From the NCBI RefSeq assembly GCF_004343775.1, contig NZ_PTXL01000003.1, forward strand, positions 1 through 64,000: DNA of 64,000 nt. The letters are read 5' to 3'. Below the pieces are notes generated by a model. That model worked only from the letters and a program-made list of their open reading frames with translations. It did not search any database and was not told the DNA's origin. The translations under genes and the position numbers were made by a program. The stretch comes from Burkholderia sp. SRS-46. Lineage in GTDB: Bacteria > Pseudomonadota > Gammaproteobacteria > Burkholderiales > Burkholderiaceae. Below are positions 42,907-52,028 of this stretch, piece by piece; position 1 is the stretch's first letter, and each line of letters begins with the position of its first letter.

Positions 42907-43464
42907 ATGAGCGTTAACGGCATTTCGAACCACGTCCTCAATCCGGCGCAGAACCATTCGTCGAACTCGACGAGCAGCCGCGATGAGAAGATCGACAAGC
43001 TGCTCCACGAAATCGAGGAGCTGCTGATGCAGGACGATTCGGGCGACGGCGACGACACGAGCATCGGCGACGATTCGTCCGGCAACCCGCCGACGGGCAG
43101 CAACACGTCGACGGGCGGCCACAGCCCGACGAACCACACGACCACGACGGGCGGCGGCAAGCCCGGCGAGGACATGCGCGACGTGAAGCTGAACACGAAG
43201 GCGGGCGGCGAGGCGCTGCACCTGAAGATGGACTCGCAGGGCAACCTGTACAACGGCAGCGGCAATTCGGTCGGCGTCGTGGACAAGGACGGCACGGTGA
43301 AGCTGAACTCCGGCGCGACGAAGGAGCTGGAGCGCCTCGAGACGGGCGGCAACCCGTTCATGAACGCGAACGTCGGCAAGCGCGGCGCGGGCGGCAACAT
43401 GGAGTTCACGCAGGACGAAGTGACGGTGAGCACGGGCGACATCGACCAGAAGGCCGACTTCTGA
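42907..43464 (+). CDS. Harpin-like acidic secreted protein, HrpB-regulated
   Basis: 185 residues with no Cys and no Trp, rich in Gly, Ser, Thr, Asn and Asp. N-terminal 25 residues are Asn/Ser-rich (a type III signal-like composition); residues 26-42 form an amphipathic helix (DEKIDKLLHEIEELLMQDD); 43-88 are low-complexity Asp/Gly/Ser/Thr; the rest is a soluble region with DxxGNLY and DKDGTVKLN beta-like repeats. Heat-stable, Cys-free, Gly-rich acidic proteins of this kind are harpins, secreted helpers of Hrp systems. hrpII box 132 bp upstream. Not recognisable as a named harpin. Confidence 0.75.
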   Translation: MSVNGISNHVLNPAQNHSSNSTSSRDEKIDKLLHEIEELLMQDDSGDGDDTSIGDDSSGNPPTGSNTSTGGHSPTNHTTTTGGGKPGEDMRDVKLNTKAGGEALHLKMDSQGNLYNGSGNSVGVVDKDGTVKLNSGATKELERLETGGNPFMNANVGKRGAGGNMEFTQDEVTVSTGDIDQKADF

Positions 43465-43591
43465 TCGTGCAAGCCACGCGGCGTGGCGGCACTGGACAAG
43501 CGCTTTCGAATCGGGTCACACTGCGCGCTTGTGCCGCCGCGTCGCGGCCCGTCCAATCATTCGCGGACCGCGAGGTCCGCCGGAGTCGAAC

Positions 43592-44683
43592 TTGAGCGTG
43601 TCGCCATGGGCCGACGCCCGAATCCACGAGGTGATGCAGGCCCGGCAGGCATGGGGCACGCTCGCGCTCGACCGCGACGGCGCGATTCTCGCGGCCACCG
43701 CGCGCGCGCACGCGCTGTTCGGCCGCACGCTGCCCGCCGGGCTGCCGCTGCGCGCGGTGCTCGGCGATGCGGCGGGCGCGGATGCCGCCGCGCTGTTCGA
43801 CACGTTGGAACTAGGCTTCGAATTCGAAACCGACGACGCGATCCTGTGGCTGACGCTGCAGCCGGTCGAGCACGATCCGGAGATTGCCGCGACGGTCACG
43901 GTCGCCGACGTCACGTTGCTGCGGCGCGCGCTTGACGAGCGCGTCGCGTCGCTGCGCTTTCTCGCGCATGACCTGCGTTCGCCACAGAATTCGATCCTCG
44001 CGCTGACCCAGCTTCACGACGCCGATCCAGGCGCGTTCGCCGCGTGCGGCGGCCTCGAACGGATCGAGCAGCTCGCGCGGCACGCGTTGCTGCTCGGTCA
44101 GGATTACCTCGTCGCGTCGGCGGCGGACGATCTCCGCCAACGCCATTTCGTGCGCTTCGACCTGCGCACGATGCTGCGCGAGCTCGTGCCGAAGCTCGAA
44201 GTGGGCGCGGTCTATCGCGGCGTCGCGTTGCAGCTCTGGCTCGACGACGCCGCGCCGCTGTGGTTGCGCGGCGCGCGCGTGTTCGTCGCCCGCGCGTTGC
44301 AGAACGTGGTCGACAACGCGGTGCAGGCGTCGCGGCAGGGCGCGCGCGTCGAGATCCGGCTGCACGTGCGCGACGCGCACGCGGAAGTGACGATCCGCGA
44401 CTGGGCCGGCGGCCTGCCGGGCCTCGCGCCGGACGCGCGCATGACCGATTTCGCGTCGCTCGCGAAGCGCGGCTCGATGGGCTTCGGCCTCGGGCTGCAG
44501 CTCGCCGCGCAGGTGGCCGCCGCGCATGCGGGCACGCTGTACGCCGAATCGAATCGCGGCGTCGGCACGACGTTCGTGATGCGCGTGCCGATGCTCGCGC
44601 CGGCGGCCGGCCATGAGCATGTGCCGCCGGCCGTGCCGGAAGGCGTCGCGCGCTGGCGCGCGAGCGTCGCGCCGGACGGCTGA
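43592..44683 (+). CDS. Soluble sensor histidine kinase
   Basis: 363 residues with no membrane segment. N-terminal PAS-like region (WGTLALDRDGAILAATARAHALFG, about 21-110), then an H-box with H126 in LRFLAHDLRSPQNSI, and ATPase boxes N (ALQNVVDNAVQAS), G1 (DWAGGLPG) and G2 (GSMGFGLGLQLA). Start taken as TTG at 43592 behind GGAGTCGAAC; a GTG two codons on is possible. Forms a two-component pair with the next gene and senses a cytoplasmic signal. Next to T3SS genes and an eroded secretin, it may control this region; no hrpII box precedes it. Confidence 0.87.
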   Translation: MSVSPWADARIHEVMQARQAWGTLALDRDGAILAATARAHALFGRTLPAGLPLRAVLGDAAGADAAALFDTLELGFEFETDDAILWLTLQPVEHDPEIAATVTVADVTLLRRALDERVASLRFLAHDLRSPQNSILALTQLHDADPGAFAACGGLERIEQLARHALLLGQDYLVASAADDLRQRHFVRFDLRTMLRELVPKLEVGAVYRGVALQLWLDDAAPLWLRGARVFVARALQNVVDNAVQASRQGARVEIRLHVRDAHAEVTIRDWAGGLPGLAPDARMTDFASLAKRGSMGFGLGLQLAAQVAAAHAGTLYAESNRGVGTTFVMRVPMLAPAAGHEHVPPAVPEGVARWRASVAPDG

Positions 44684-44724
44684 GCGCGCCCTTTCTCTTT
44701 TCGCAAGGCAACCCCATTTCCACG

Positions 44725-45474
44725 ATGTCCGAACCCAACATGCAGCGCACCGTGCAGCAGCCCAAGCAGATCGTCGTCGTCGAGGACGATCCGGTGCAGC
44801 GCACGCTGCTCGTCACCTGGCTCAAGGCCGAGGGCTACCGCGTCGAGGCGTTCGACGACGGCCTCGACGCGCGCCGCTTCCTCGGCGACAGCTGGGCCGA
44901 CCTGCTGCTGCTCGACTGGGATCTGCCCGGCATGAGCGGCGAACGGCTGCTCGCGTGGGTGCGCGGCCGCGCGCGCTCGATCGTCCCGGTGATCTTCCAG
45001 ACCGTGCATTCGGACGAAGAGGACATCGTGAAGATCCTCGACGCCGGCGCGGACGACTTCCTCATCAAGCCCCTCGAAAAACAGACGCTGCTCGCGCGCG
45101 TGCGCGCGCTGCTGCGGCGCTTCGCGGCGCTGTCGGTCGACAGCGGGCGCATGCAGCTCGGCGGCTGCGTGCTGTCGCGCGCGACGCTGACGGTATCCGA
45201 CGGCAGTGCGTCGCATGCGTTCAGCGCGAAGGAGTTCGACATCCTGTGGCACCTGGCCGAGCATCCGGGCACCGTCGTGCAGCGGCAGGACCTGCTGCGG
45301 CTCGTGTGGGGCGCGGAAGCGAACGCGCAGACCCGCTCGGTCGACATGTACGTGAGCCGGCTGCGCAGCCGGCTGAAGACGGCAGGCCTCGGCTGGACCG
45401 TGCACGCGGCATACGCGACCGGCTATCGGCTGAACCTGGGCGCGGACGCGGAACCGGCGGATCGCGCATCGTGA
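44725..45474 (+). CDS. OmpR/PhoB-family response regulator
   Basis: 249 residues: receiver domain with acidic pair in VVVEDD, phospho-acceptor D64 (LLLLDWDLPGMSG), T93 and K115 (DDFLIKPLEK), then a winged-helix DNA-binding domain (FSAKEFDILWHLAEHPGTVVQRQDLLRLVWG, SVDMYVSRLRSRL). HrpG, which controls hrpB in Ralstonia/Xanthomonas, belongs to the same OmpR family, so a role upstream of HrpB is possible but not shown. Its stop overlaps the next gene (GTGA). Confidence 0.92.
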   Translation: MSEPNMQRTVQQPKQIVVVEDDPVQRTLLVTWLKAEGYRVEAFDDGLDARRFLGDSWADLLLLDWDLPGMSGERLLAWVRGRARSIVPVIFQTVHSDEEDIVKILDAGADDFLIKPLEKQTLLARVRALLRRFAALSVDSGRMQLGGCVLSRATLTVSDGSASHAFSAKEFDILWHLAEHPGTVVQRQDLLRLVWGAEANAQTRSVDMYVSRLRSRLKTAGLGWTVHAAYATGYRLNLGADAEPADRAS

Positions 45475-46937
45475 CGCGGCGCGCGGCCGCGTCGGCTGCC
45501 GCGATGGCGCTCGCGCTCGCGAGCCATGCGCCCGCGCTGCATGCGGTGCCGCTCACGTGGCCGCTCGCGCGCTTCGACTATCGCGTCGGGCCCGTGAACG
45601 CCGCTGACGCGTTGAGCGAACTGAGCCGACGTTCCGGCATTGCAATCGACATCAACGCAGCGTCACGATGCAGGCTCGACCTGCACGATGCGCTGCCGCC
45701 GCAACGCTTCGTCGACCGGGTTGCGCAGGCCTGCGGGCTTGCGTCGTACTACGACGGCGCGGTGCTGCAGCTCGTCGCGCCCGATGCGTTCGCGCGCACG
45801 GCGGTGCGGCTCAACTACGCGACGCCCGCCGAGCTGCGCGCGACGCTGGTGCGGCAGCGAATCGTCGATGCGCGCTGGCAGCCCGGCTACGACGATGCGG
45901 CGCGGATCGTGCGGGTCGCCGGCCCGCCGCGCTATGTCGCGCTCGTGCTCGCCGCCGCGCGCGCACTGGACGAGGTCGCGCAGGCGCGCGTGCGGACCGA
46001 GACGCGGGCGTTCCGGTTGCGCACGCGCACGGCGGCCGATCGCGCCGTGCGCGGCGACGGGGGCGAAGTGTCGCTGCCCGGGCTCGCGACACGATTGCGC
46101 CGCCGGCTCGAGCAGGACGGCGTCGCGCCGCGCGCGGTGCCGGGCGTGCGCGAATTCACCGCGTCGCTGCCGATCGTCGACGCGGATGCACGCTCGAACA
46201 CCGTGCTGATCCGCGACGTGCCCGCACGGCTTGCACGCGATGCGCGGCTCGTCGCGCAGCTCGATACGCTGCCTGCGGCGCTCCGGATCGATGCATTCGG
46301 CGTGACGCTCGCCCCTGCGCAGCTCGATGCGCTCGGGTTGCGGTGGCGCGACGGCACGCAGGCACCCGGCGCCCCGCGCGTGGCGATCGCGTCCGCGCCG
46401 GACGGCTGCGCGCCGACTCGTGCGCGCGTCGCCGAACTGGCCGCGCACGGTGGCGCCTCGATCGATGCCGACGGCTCGACACTGACGCTCCCCGACGGCA
46501 GTGCGGATTTCGGCCGGCTGACGCAGGTATTCGTGCCGTCGGGCGACGGCGATACGCGTGCGCTCGAGGCGCAGCGCAACGGCTTCGCGATGCGCATCAC
46601 GCCGCACGAAACCGCGCAGGCGGGCCGCTACGCGCTCGACCTGCGGTTCGTCGAGCGCTGGGCGGGCGGTGCGGCGGCGTCGCGCGACACGGCGTCGGGC
46701 GTGACGCTCGCGGCAGGGGAATGCGCGGCGCTCGCGCTGCCGCCCGCGGAAGGGCGCGGCGAGCAGCGGCTCGTCCTGGTGACGCCGCGCGTGACGCCGC
46801 CGGCCGCCAGCGTCGCGGCTCGCTCTCCGGACACCGCGAAGCCCGCGACGCAAACGCGTGCGCCGTCACGCGCGCATTCGGCGACGCCGCCGGCCGGCCT
46901 CGGCCTCAGCACGCAAACGCGCCTGCTCGGCAATTGA
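45471..46937 (+). CDS. Eroded SctC-like secretin paralogue
   Basis: 488 residues, GTG start overlapping the response regulator stop. Signal peptide (AAMALALASHAPALHA) then N0/N1-like regions that parallel SctC at 58093-59889: YDGAVLQLVAP vs YDGTVLYVTP, AGPPRYVALVLAAARALDE vs AGPPRYVELVTSIAARLDE, DARSNTVLIRDVPARLAR vs DPRTNSILIRDVPEHMAQ. The outer-membrane barrel region is much shortened and lacks the secretin signature; only VTPRV near the end remains. Unlikely to form a channel by itself; could be a pilotin-like partner, a decaying duplicate, or a periplasmic sensor subunit of the linked two-component system (inference). Confidence 0.75.
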   Translation: MTRRAAASAAAMALALASHAPALHAVPLTWPLARFDYRVGPVNAADALSELSRRSGIAIDINAASRCRLDLHDALPPQRFVDRVAQACGLASYYDGAVLQLVAPDAFARTAVRLNYATPAELRATLVRQRIVDARWQPGYDDAARIVRVAGPPRYVALVLAAARALDEVAQARVRTETRAFRLRTRTAADRAVRGDGGEVSLPGLATRLRRRLEQDGVAPRAVPGVREFTASLPIVDADARSNTVLIRDVPARLARDARLVAQLDTLPAALRIDAFGVTLAPAQLDALGLRWRDGTQAPGAPRVAIASAPDGCAPTRARVAELAAHGGASIDADGSTLTLPDGSADFGRLTQVFVPSGDGDTRALEAQRNGFAMRITPHETAQAGRYALDLRFVERWAGGAAASRDTASGVTLAAGECAALALPPAEGRGEQRLVLVTPRVTPPAASVAARSPDTAKPATQTRAPSRAHSATPPAGLGLSTQTRLLGN

Positions 46938-47106
46938 TGCCAATTCCGCACTTTATTAAACGGCGATCGCGCACGATTTACGCGCGCGATCGCGAACGGT
47001 GTTTTAAATTAATGCGTCAGGTCAATTAACGCGCGATCGGGCTTGTTTATCTGACTTTTTTTCAATTTTAGATCGGCTATAAAAATGCCCGGCCGGTTGC
47101 GCAACG
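46938..47106. repeat. AT-rich intergenic with three CGATCGCGC elements
   Basis: Region between two convergent genes, markedly richer in A+T than its surroundings. CGATCGCGC at 46964-46972 is inverted at 46984-46992 (9-bp stem), with a further copy at 47031-47039 followed by a seven-T run at 47056. Could serve as a terminator; no gene is convincing here (a 30-codon frame is not supported). Confidence 0.55.
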
Positions 47107-48210
47107 CTATCGATTAACAATGGACTGCATCATTTCATTCAGTTCGAGCCGATTGTAAGTCGCCCGTAATGCGTCCTTGGTCGTGATCCGGTTGCGGGCC
47201 GCGAGCGCGGCGAGATCGTCGTTCAGCGAGCGCGACATGTTGTCCTCGCGGCGCCGCAGGAACTCGTTGACGAGGTGCAGCTTGGCCGGATCCGCGATCA
47301 GCTTCGCGATCTGGTTGTTGTTGTTGAACAGCAGCTCGCTCGCGAGCACCAGGCTTTCGCCGTCCGCGCTCGGCACGAGGCTCTGGCAGACGATGCCGAT
47401 CAGCGATTCCGCGAGCGCCACCGCGTGCCGGTCGCGCTGCTCGACCGGGAAGAACGACAGCAGCTTGTTGAGCGCGCTGACCGCGCTGCCCGTGTGCATC
47501 GTCGCGAGCACCAGGTGTCCCGATTCGCCCGCCTGCAGCAGCGTGTCGGCCGTCTGCGCGTCGCGCACCTCGCCCACCATCACGACGTCCGGCTTTTGCC
47601 GCAGCGCCTCGCGCAGCCCGTGCGGGAAATTCGGCGTATCGGTCGGCACTTCGCGTTGCGAGATGATCGACTGGCGGCGCTCCAGATAGTATTCGATCGG
47701 CTCTTCGATCGTGACGATATGGGTGTTGCGCGTCGCGTTGATGTGCTCGAGCAGCGACGCGATCGTCGTCGTCTTGCCCGAGCCCGTCGGGCCGGTGACG
47801 AGGATGATGCCCTTCGTATTGTCGAGCATCGAGCGCACGTAGACGGGCAGGCCGAGCTCCTCGAGGGGCAGCGGCTTGAGCGGCAGCCGGCGCATCGAGA
47901 TCACGATCTTGCGGCCGCCGCCCGCGCGATACACGTGGCAGCGCAGCCGGCAGCGCGTGAGGACGAACGGGCGGTCGAGCGTGCCTTGACGCAGCGCGCT
48001 CTCCCAGTGCTCGTCGATGGCGTCGAGGAGCGGCCGCATGTCGTCGAGGAGCACCGGTTCATCGCTCGTCTCGACCCAGCCGCGCGGTGTCTTGATCGTG
48101 ACGGGGCGGTCCTGCTCGATGTGGATGTCGGTGAACATCTGCTTCAGGTCGATCAGGCCGAGCACTTCACCCGCGAGATCGCGCAGCGGGGCGGCAGCAT
48201 GCTGGTTCAT
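47107..48210 (-). CDS. pilT: PilT-like type IV pilus retraction ATPase
   Basis: 367-residue secretion ATPase. Walker A GPTGSGKTTTI, Asp box TIEEPIEYYLE, Walker B-like RQKPDVVMVGEVRDAQT and His box GHLVLATMHTGSA. A PilT-type N-terminal PAS-like domain is present; the C-terminal AIRNLIRE motif of canonical PilT is replaced by NNNNQIAKLIADPAKLH. Divergent from the pilus operon; ATG at 48210. R64-type clusters use PilT differently (lytic protein), so the name here follows the ATPase family. Confidence 0.88.
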   Translation of the reverse strand: MNQHAAAPLRDLAGEVLGLIDLKQMFTDIHIEQDRPVTIKTPRGWVETSDEPVLLDDMRPLLDAIDEHWESALRQGTLDRPFVLTRCRLRCHVYRAGGGRKIVISMRRLPLKPLPLEELGLPVYVRSMLDNTKGIILVTGPTGSGKTTTIASLLEHINATRNTHIVTIEEPIEYYLERRQSIISQREVPTDTPNFPHGLREALRQKPDVVMVGEVRDAQTADTLLQAGESGHLVLATMHTGSAVSALNKLLSFFPVEQRDRHAVALAESLIGIVCQSLVPSADGESLVLASELLFNNNNQIAKLIADPAKLHLVNEFLRRREDNMSRSLNDDLAALAARNRITTKDALRATYNRLELNEMMQSIVNR

Positions 48211-48521
48211 CTTTGTGGCGATTCGAATGATTGAAAAGGGCGGCGCATTGCGCGCAGGCGGGAAATTGAATGGTCTCTTTAATTTTGCACGCCAACTAGC
48301 TTTTGTCAAACTGTTCGGGGTATATTTGCCGCGCAATAATCAATTCAATAATGCGACTGCGTGCGTAGACCTATTATGTACAGCCGCGCTAATCCCGGGT
48401 CCGGAAAACCCATTGCGGCCGCGCAAGCGGCCCGAGGCGCCGGACGCGATATCCGGGATCATCGGGCGGCAAAGCGCGGGGGCCAGCGGCGCACGGCAGC
48501 AGTCGAGTAACGAGGACAATC
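48211..48521. other. AT-rich divergent promoter region of the pilus genes
   Basis: About 310 bp between pilT and the pilus operon. A low-GC core at 48270-48370 (TTTTGTCAAACTG, TATATTTGCC, CAATTCAATAATGCG, CTATTATGTAC) probably holds promoters for both directions. No exact hrpII box was found, so the pilus is not evidently in the HrpB regulon. Confidence 0.55.
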
Positions 48522-48973
48522 ATGATGCACGGCGCCACGGTCGCCGCGGCCGCGTTCATCGCGTTCGCGCTTCTTGCAACCGATTGCGCGGCGAGCGGCC
48601 CGCCCGCCGGCACCGATCCGGCTCCGGCTGGCCCATTTGCCGAGCGCTTCGATCACGCACCGCTGACCGCGCCGCGCGGCCCGCGCCGCCGCCCGCGCCG
48701 CCGCCCGTGGCGAACGCCCCGGTGTGGGACGTGCGCGCGTCCGACGGCACGATTCGCGGCGTTTTGTCGCGCTGGGCGCGCACGGCGGGCTGGCAGCTCG
48801 TGTGGGATGCGCCGGTCGACTTCAGCATCGATGCGCAGGCGACGCTGCGCGGCTCGTTCGAGGATGCGCTGCAGGCGCTCGTCGCGAGCCTCGGCCGTAC
48901 GTCGTCGCCGATCCAGGCGATTCTATATCAAGGCAATCATGTGTTGCGCGTCGTCGCGCAAGGAGCAGGCTGA
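48522..48973 (+). pseudogene. TcpQ/PilL-type pilus protein gene, interrupted by a frameshift
   Basis: The first frame (ATG at 48522, GAGGAC site) gives a convincing signal peptide (AAAAFIAFALLATDCAAS). The conserved TcpQ-like domain (PVWDVRASDGTIRG, GWQLVWDAPVDFSIDAQATL, FEDALQALVASL) lies in another frame that begins in the GC-rich repeat at about 48675-48712, where CCGCCGCCCG-type units recur. The span 48522-48973 is 452 nt, one base short of a multiple of three. So a single-base loss (real or sequencing error) splits the gene. TcpQ-like proteins help assemble the PilN secretin. TGATG overlap with pilN. Confidence 0.75.
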
Positions 48974-50727
48974 TGCGCGTGTTTCTCGCCATTTCGTTAT
49001 TGGCCGCCGTGCTGCTGGGCGGCTGCACCGGGCTGCGCAGCGGCATCGAACGGGACGCGCAGCGCGATTCGAGCGAATCCGGCGCCCTCATGAAGCGCGC
49101 GTCCGACGGCGACAACAGCGTGCACGCGCTGTCGCCGGTCGTCGTGAACGACGGGCTTTGGGTGTCGGCGGGCGCCGTCAAGCTGCAGCACAGCGAACAG
49201 TTGCCGTCGCTGTTCGACGAGCCGGCGTCGTTTGATCGCTCGGTCTCTTCGTTGTCCGAATTCGCCGAGCAGATCACGCGGCTCACGCAGGTGCCGACCC
49301 AGGTCGCCGCCAGCGCGCAGCAGGCGGCCGCGCGTTCGCAGCAGGGCGGCGGCGCGGACGCCGCCGCGCGCGGCGCGCCCGCGTTCCTCGACGCGGCGGG
49401 CGGGCGCTCGGTGCCGCCGCTGCCGCCCGGCATGCCGGGCGGTGCGTCGTCCGGCGGCAATGCGGGCAACAACGCGGGCGGCAGCGGCGCAGGCGGCGGC
49501 ACGTCGTTCGCGCCGGCGCGGATCCTGTACACGGGCGGCACGCTGCGCGGCCTGCTCGACGCGGCGTGCGCGCGCTTCGGCGTGTTCTGGCGCTACGAGC
49601 AGGGGACGATCCGCTTCTTCTTCACCGATACCCGCACGTTTCAGGTCAACGCGATTCCCGGCGACTCGTCGCTGAACGCGTCGGTCGTGAGCGGCGCGAC
49701 GAGCGACGGCACGTCGGGCGGCTCGCAGTCCGGCGGCTCGGGCGGCGGCACGAACGGCGGGAATGGCAGCTCGACGGGCCTCTCCGCGAACAACACGGCG
49801 AACACCGCGGTGAACTCGCAACTGTCGGTGTTCAACAGCCTGCAGAGCGCGATTCAGTCGATGCTGTCGCGCTACGGCAGTTCGGTGTCGTCGCCGGCGA
49901 CCGGCTCGATCTCGGTGACGGATACGCCCGACGTGCTCGAGCGTGTCGCCGCGTTCATGACGCAGCAGAACCGCTCGCTGTCGCGGCAGGTGCTGCTCAA
50001 CGTGACCGTGCTCAGCGTCTCGCTGAAGGCCGGCGATGCGTACGGGATCGACTGGAGCCTCGTCTACAAGACGATGTCGGCGAGTTTCGGCATCGCCAAT
50101 CCGTTTACGCCGGTCGCGCTGACGTCGCCGGCCGATTTGTCCGCGACGGTGCTCAGCCCGACGAGCCGCTTCAACGGCACGAAGCTGCTGATTCGCGCGC
50201 TGTCGCAGCAGGGCACGGTGCGGCGCAAGACGTCGGCGGCGGTCACGACGCTCAACAACCAGCCGGTGCCCGTGCAGGTCGCGACGCAGACGGGCTACCT
50301 CGCGTCGGTGTCGACGACCAACACTGCGAACGTCGGCTCGTCGACGGCGCTCACGCCGGGCACCGTGACGACCGGCTTCAACATGACGCTGCTGCCGCAC
50401 GTGCTCGACGACGGCACCGTGATGCTGCAGTTCTCGACGAACATCTCGTCGCTGCTCCAGCTGAAGGACGTGTCGAGCAGCACCGGCGCCGGCGCGACGA
50501 AGATCCAGACGCCCGACGTCGACATGCGCAACTTCCTGCAGCGGGTCGCGATGAAGTCGGGCGAGACGCTCGTCATCAGCGGCTACGAAGGCGCGAACGA
50601 TTCGCTCGACGAGCGCGGCGTCGGCACGCCGAAGATGATCGCGCTCGGCGGCGGCTACGAGGCGCAACGCGCGCGCGAGGTGATCGTGATCCTGATCACG
50701 CCCGTCACGCAGCGCGGCGGCGCCTGA
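48973..50727 (+). CDS. pilN: Type IVb pilus secretin lipoprotein PilN
   Basis: 584 residues. Lipobox AVLLGGC (Cys about 17) marks an outer-membrane lipoprotein; then Gln/Ala- and Gly/Ser-rich low-complexity linkers (115-180 and 240-275), an STN-like segment (LRGLLDAACARFGVFWRYEQGTIRFFFTDTRTF) and the secretin domain (VLLNVTVLSVSLKAGDAYGIDW, VPVQVATQTGYLASVSTTNT, GETLVISGYEG). Matches BfpB/PilN type IVb secretins, the channel for the pilus. Confidence 0.92.
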   Translation: MRVFLAISLLAAVLLGGCTGLRSGIERDAQRDSSESGALMKRASDGDNSVHALSPVVVNDGLWVSAGAVKLQHSEQLPSLFDEPASFDRSVSSLSEFAEQITRLTQVPTQVAASAQQAAARSQQGGGADAAARGAPAFLDAAGGRSVPPLPPGMPGGASSGGNAGNNAGGSGAGGGTSFAPARILYTGGTLRGLLDAACARFGVFWRYEQGTIRFFFTDTRTFQVNAIPGDSSLNASVVSGATSDGTSGGSQSGGSGGGTNGGNGSSTGLSANNTANTAVNSQLSVFNSLQSAIQSMLSRYGSSVSSPATGSISVTDTPDVLERVAAFMTQQNRSLSRQVLLNVTVLSVSLKAGDAYGIDWSLVYKTMSASFGIANPFTPVALTSPADLSATVLSPTSRFNGTKLLIRALSQQGTVRRKTSAAVTTLNNQPVPVQVATQTGYLASVSTTNTANVGSSTALTPGTVTTGFNMTLLPHVLDDGTVMLQFSTNISSLLQLKDVSSSTGAGATKIQTPDVDMRNFLQRVAMKSGETLVISGYEGANDSLDERGVGTPKMIALGGGYEAQRAREVIVILITPVTQRGGA

Positions 50728-50738
50728 CGGAGCCGGCG

Positions 50739-52028
50739 ATGAGCGCGCAGGTGATTCAAATCGGCCGCCAGCGCTTCGTCGGCGGGCTGTTCTGGCAATC
50801 GCTGTCGAGGCGCAACGAGCTGCGCGCCGAAGCGGTCGAGCTCGCGAAGAAGCTGAAGTTCGACCTGATGGTGCTGCGGATCGATCGCGGCGTCGCGGCG
50901 GCGGGCTATGCGAACACGCGCGACGGCTTCGCGCCCGGCCATCTGTCGCTCGGCGCGATGGTGTCGCGCGCGATCGCGCTCGAAGGCGCGTTCTACAACG
51001 GGCGCCGGCAGCCCGCGCCGAACTGGCTTGGCGCGTTCGCGCTGCCCGACGGCCGCTGGGCGTACTTCGCGGTGCGCGACCATGCGTTCATGCCGAACGG
51101 CGACTGGGTCGGCAGCCGCGAAGAAGCGCTGGAAAAACTGCACACCGATTACGCGTGGGGCGGCTGGAACGTCGTGATCGGCGAGCCGGAGCTCGAGAAG
51201 CAGGGCTTCCAGAATTTCCAGCCGAAGCGGCTCGACGATCTGCTGCCGCGCCGCGGCGGCCGGCCGCGTACCGAGCGCTGGTGGGGGCTGCGGCCGGTCG
51301 AGCGGCGCCTGTCGCCGCGCGCCGCGCTGATCGCCGCGACGGTCGTGTGCGTCGCGGGCGGCGCGGCGCTGGCCTATTGGCATCATCGCGCGAAGGTCGA
51401 GGCCGAGGAGCGCGAGGCGGCACTCGAACGCGTGCGCGCGGAACTCGCCGCGCGCCAGGCGAAGGGCGGCCCGATCGCGCATCCGTGGGCGACGCAGCCC
51501 GACGCGGTCGGGTTCGCGCGCGCGTGCACGACGCGCTTCGGCCGGCTCGCGCCAGGCGGCTGGCGGCTGGAGCGCTACGAATGCACGCCGGACACCGCGC
51601 ACTACGCGTGGGCGCGCAACGGCTCGAACGTGCGCTACCTGCTCGCGGCCGAGCCCGGCGCGATCGTCGACACCGACGGCGAACGCGCGTCGCTCGACGT
51701 GCCGCTCACCGCGCCGGCCGCGGGCGACACGCCGCTCGTCGACGATTCGGCTGTCAGGACGCAACTTCTGTCGCGGCTCCAATGGCTCGATGCCGCCGCT
51801 AAACTCGACTCGATGCTGCCCGATCAGGGCGCGCGCGCGCCGCTCACGAATCTCGCGCAGCAGGCGGCCACCGCGACCGCGTGGCGCACGTACCGGCTGA
51901 GCGCGAACCTCGGCGGTGTCGCGCCGCCCGAATTCGTGCGCGCGATCGACGTGCCGGGGCTGCGCGTGCAGCGCATCGTCTATCAGAACAATCAGTGGAC
52001 TCTCGAAGGAGTGCTCTATGCGAAATAG
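50739..52028 (+). CDS. pilO: Type IVb pilus assembly protein PilO
   Basis: 429 residues with a large cytoplasmic N-terminal domain (QRFVGGLFWQSLSRRNEL start; GGWNVVIGEPELEKQGFQNF), one membrane helix at about 197-215 (ALIAATVVCVAGGAALAYW) and a periplasmic C-terminal domain. This layout and position between pilN and pilP are those of R64 PilO / type 4b pilus protein PilO2. Overlaps pilP by 11 bp. Confidence 0.88.
   Translation: MSAQVIQIGRQRFVGGLFWQSLSRRNELRAEAVELAKKLKFDLMVLRIDRGVAAAGYANTRDGFAPGHLSLGAMVSRAIALEGAFYNGRRQPAPNWLGAFALPDGRWAYFAVRDHAFMPNGDWVGSREEALEKLHTDYAWGGWNVVIGEPELEKQGFQNFQPKRLDDLLPRRGGRPRTERWWGLRPVERRLSPRAALIAATVVCVAGGAALAYWHHRAKVEAEEREAALERVRAELAARQAKGGPIAHPWATQPDAVGFARACTTRFGRLAPGGWRLERYECTPDTAHYAWARNGSNVRYLLAAEPGAIVDTDGERASLDVPLTAPAAGDTPLVDDSAVRTQLLSRLQWLDAAAKLDSMLPDQGARAPLTNLAQQAATATAWRTYRLSANLGGVAPPEFVRAIDVPGLRVQRIVYQNNQWTLEGVLYAK

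Noticed and set aside
46937-47029. Possible 30-codon gene after the eroded secretin
   Set aside because: No ribosome site or family resemblance; overlaps the repeat-rich AT segment.
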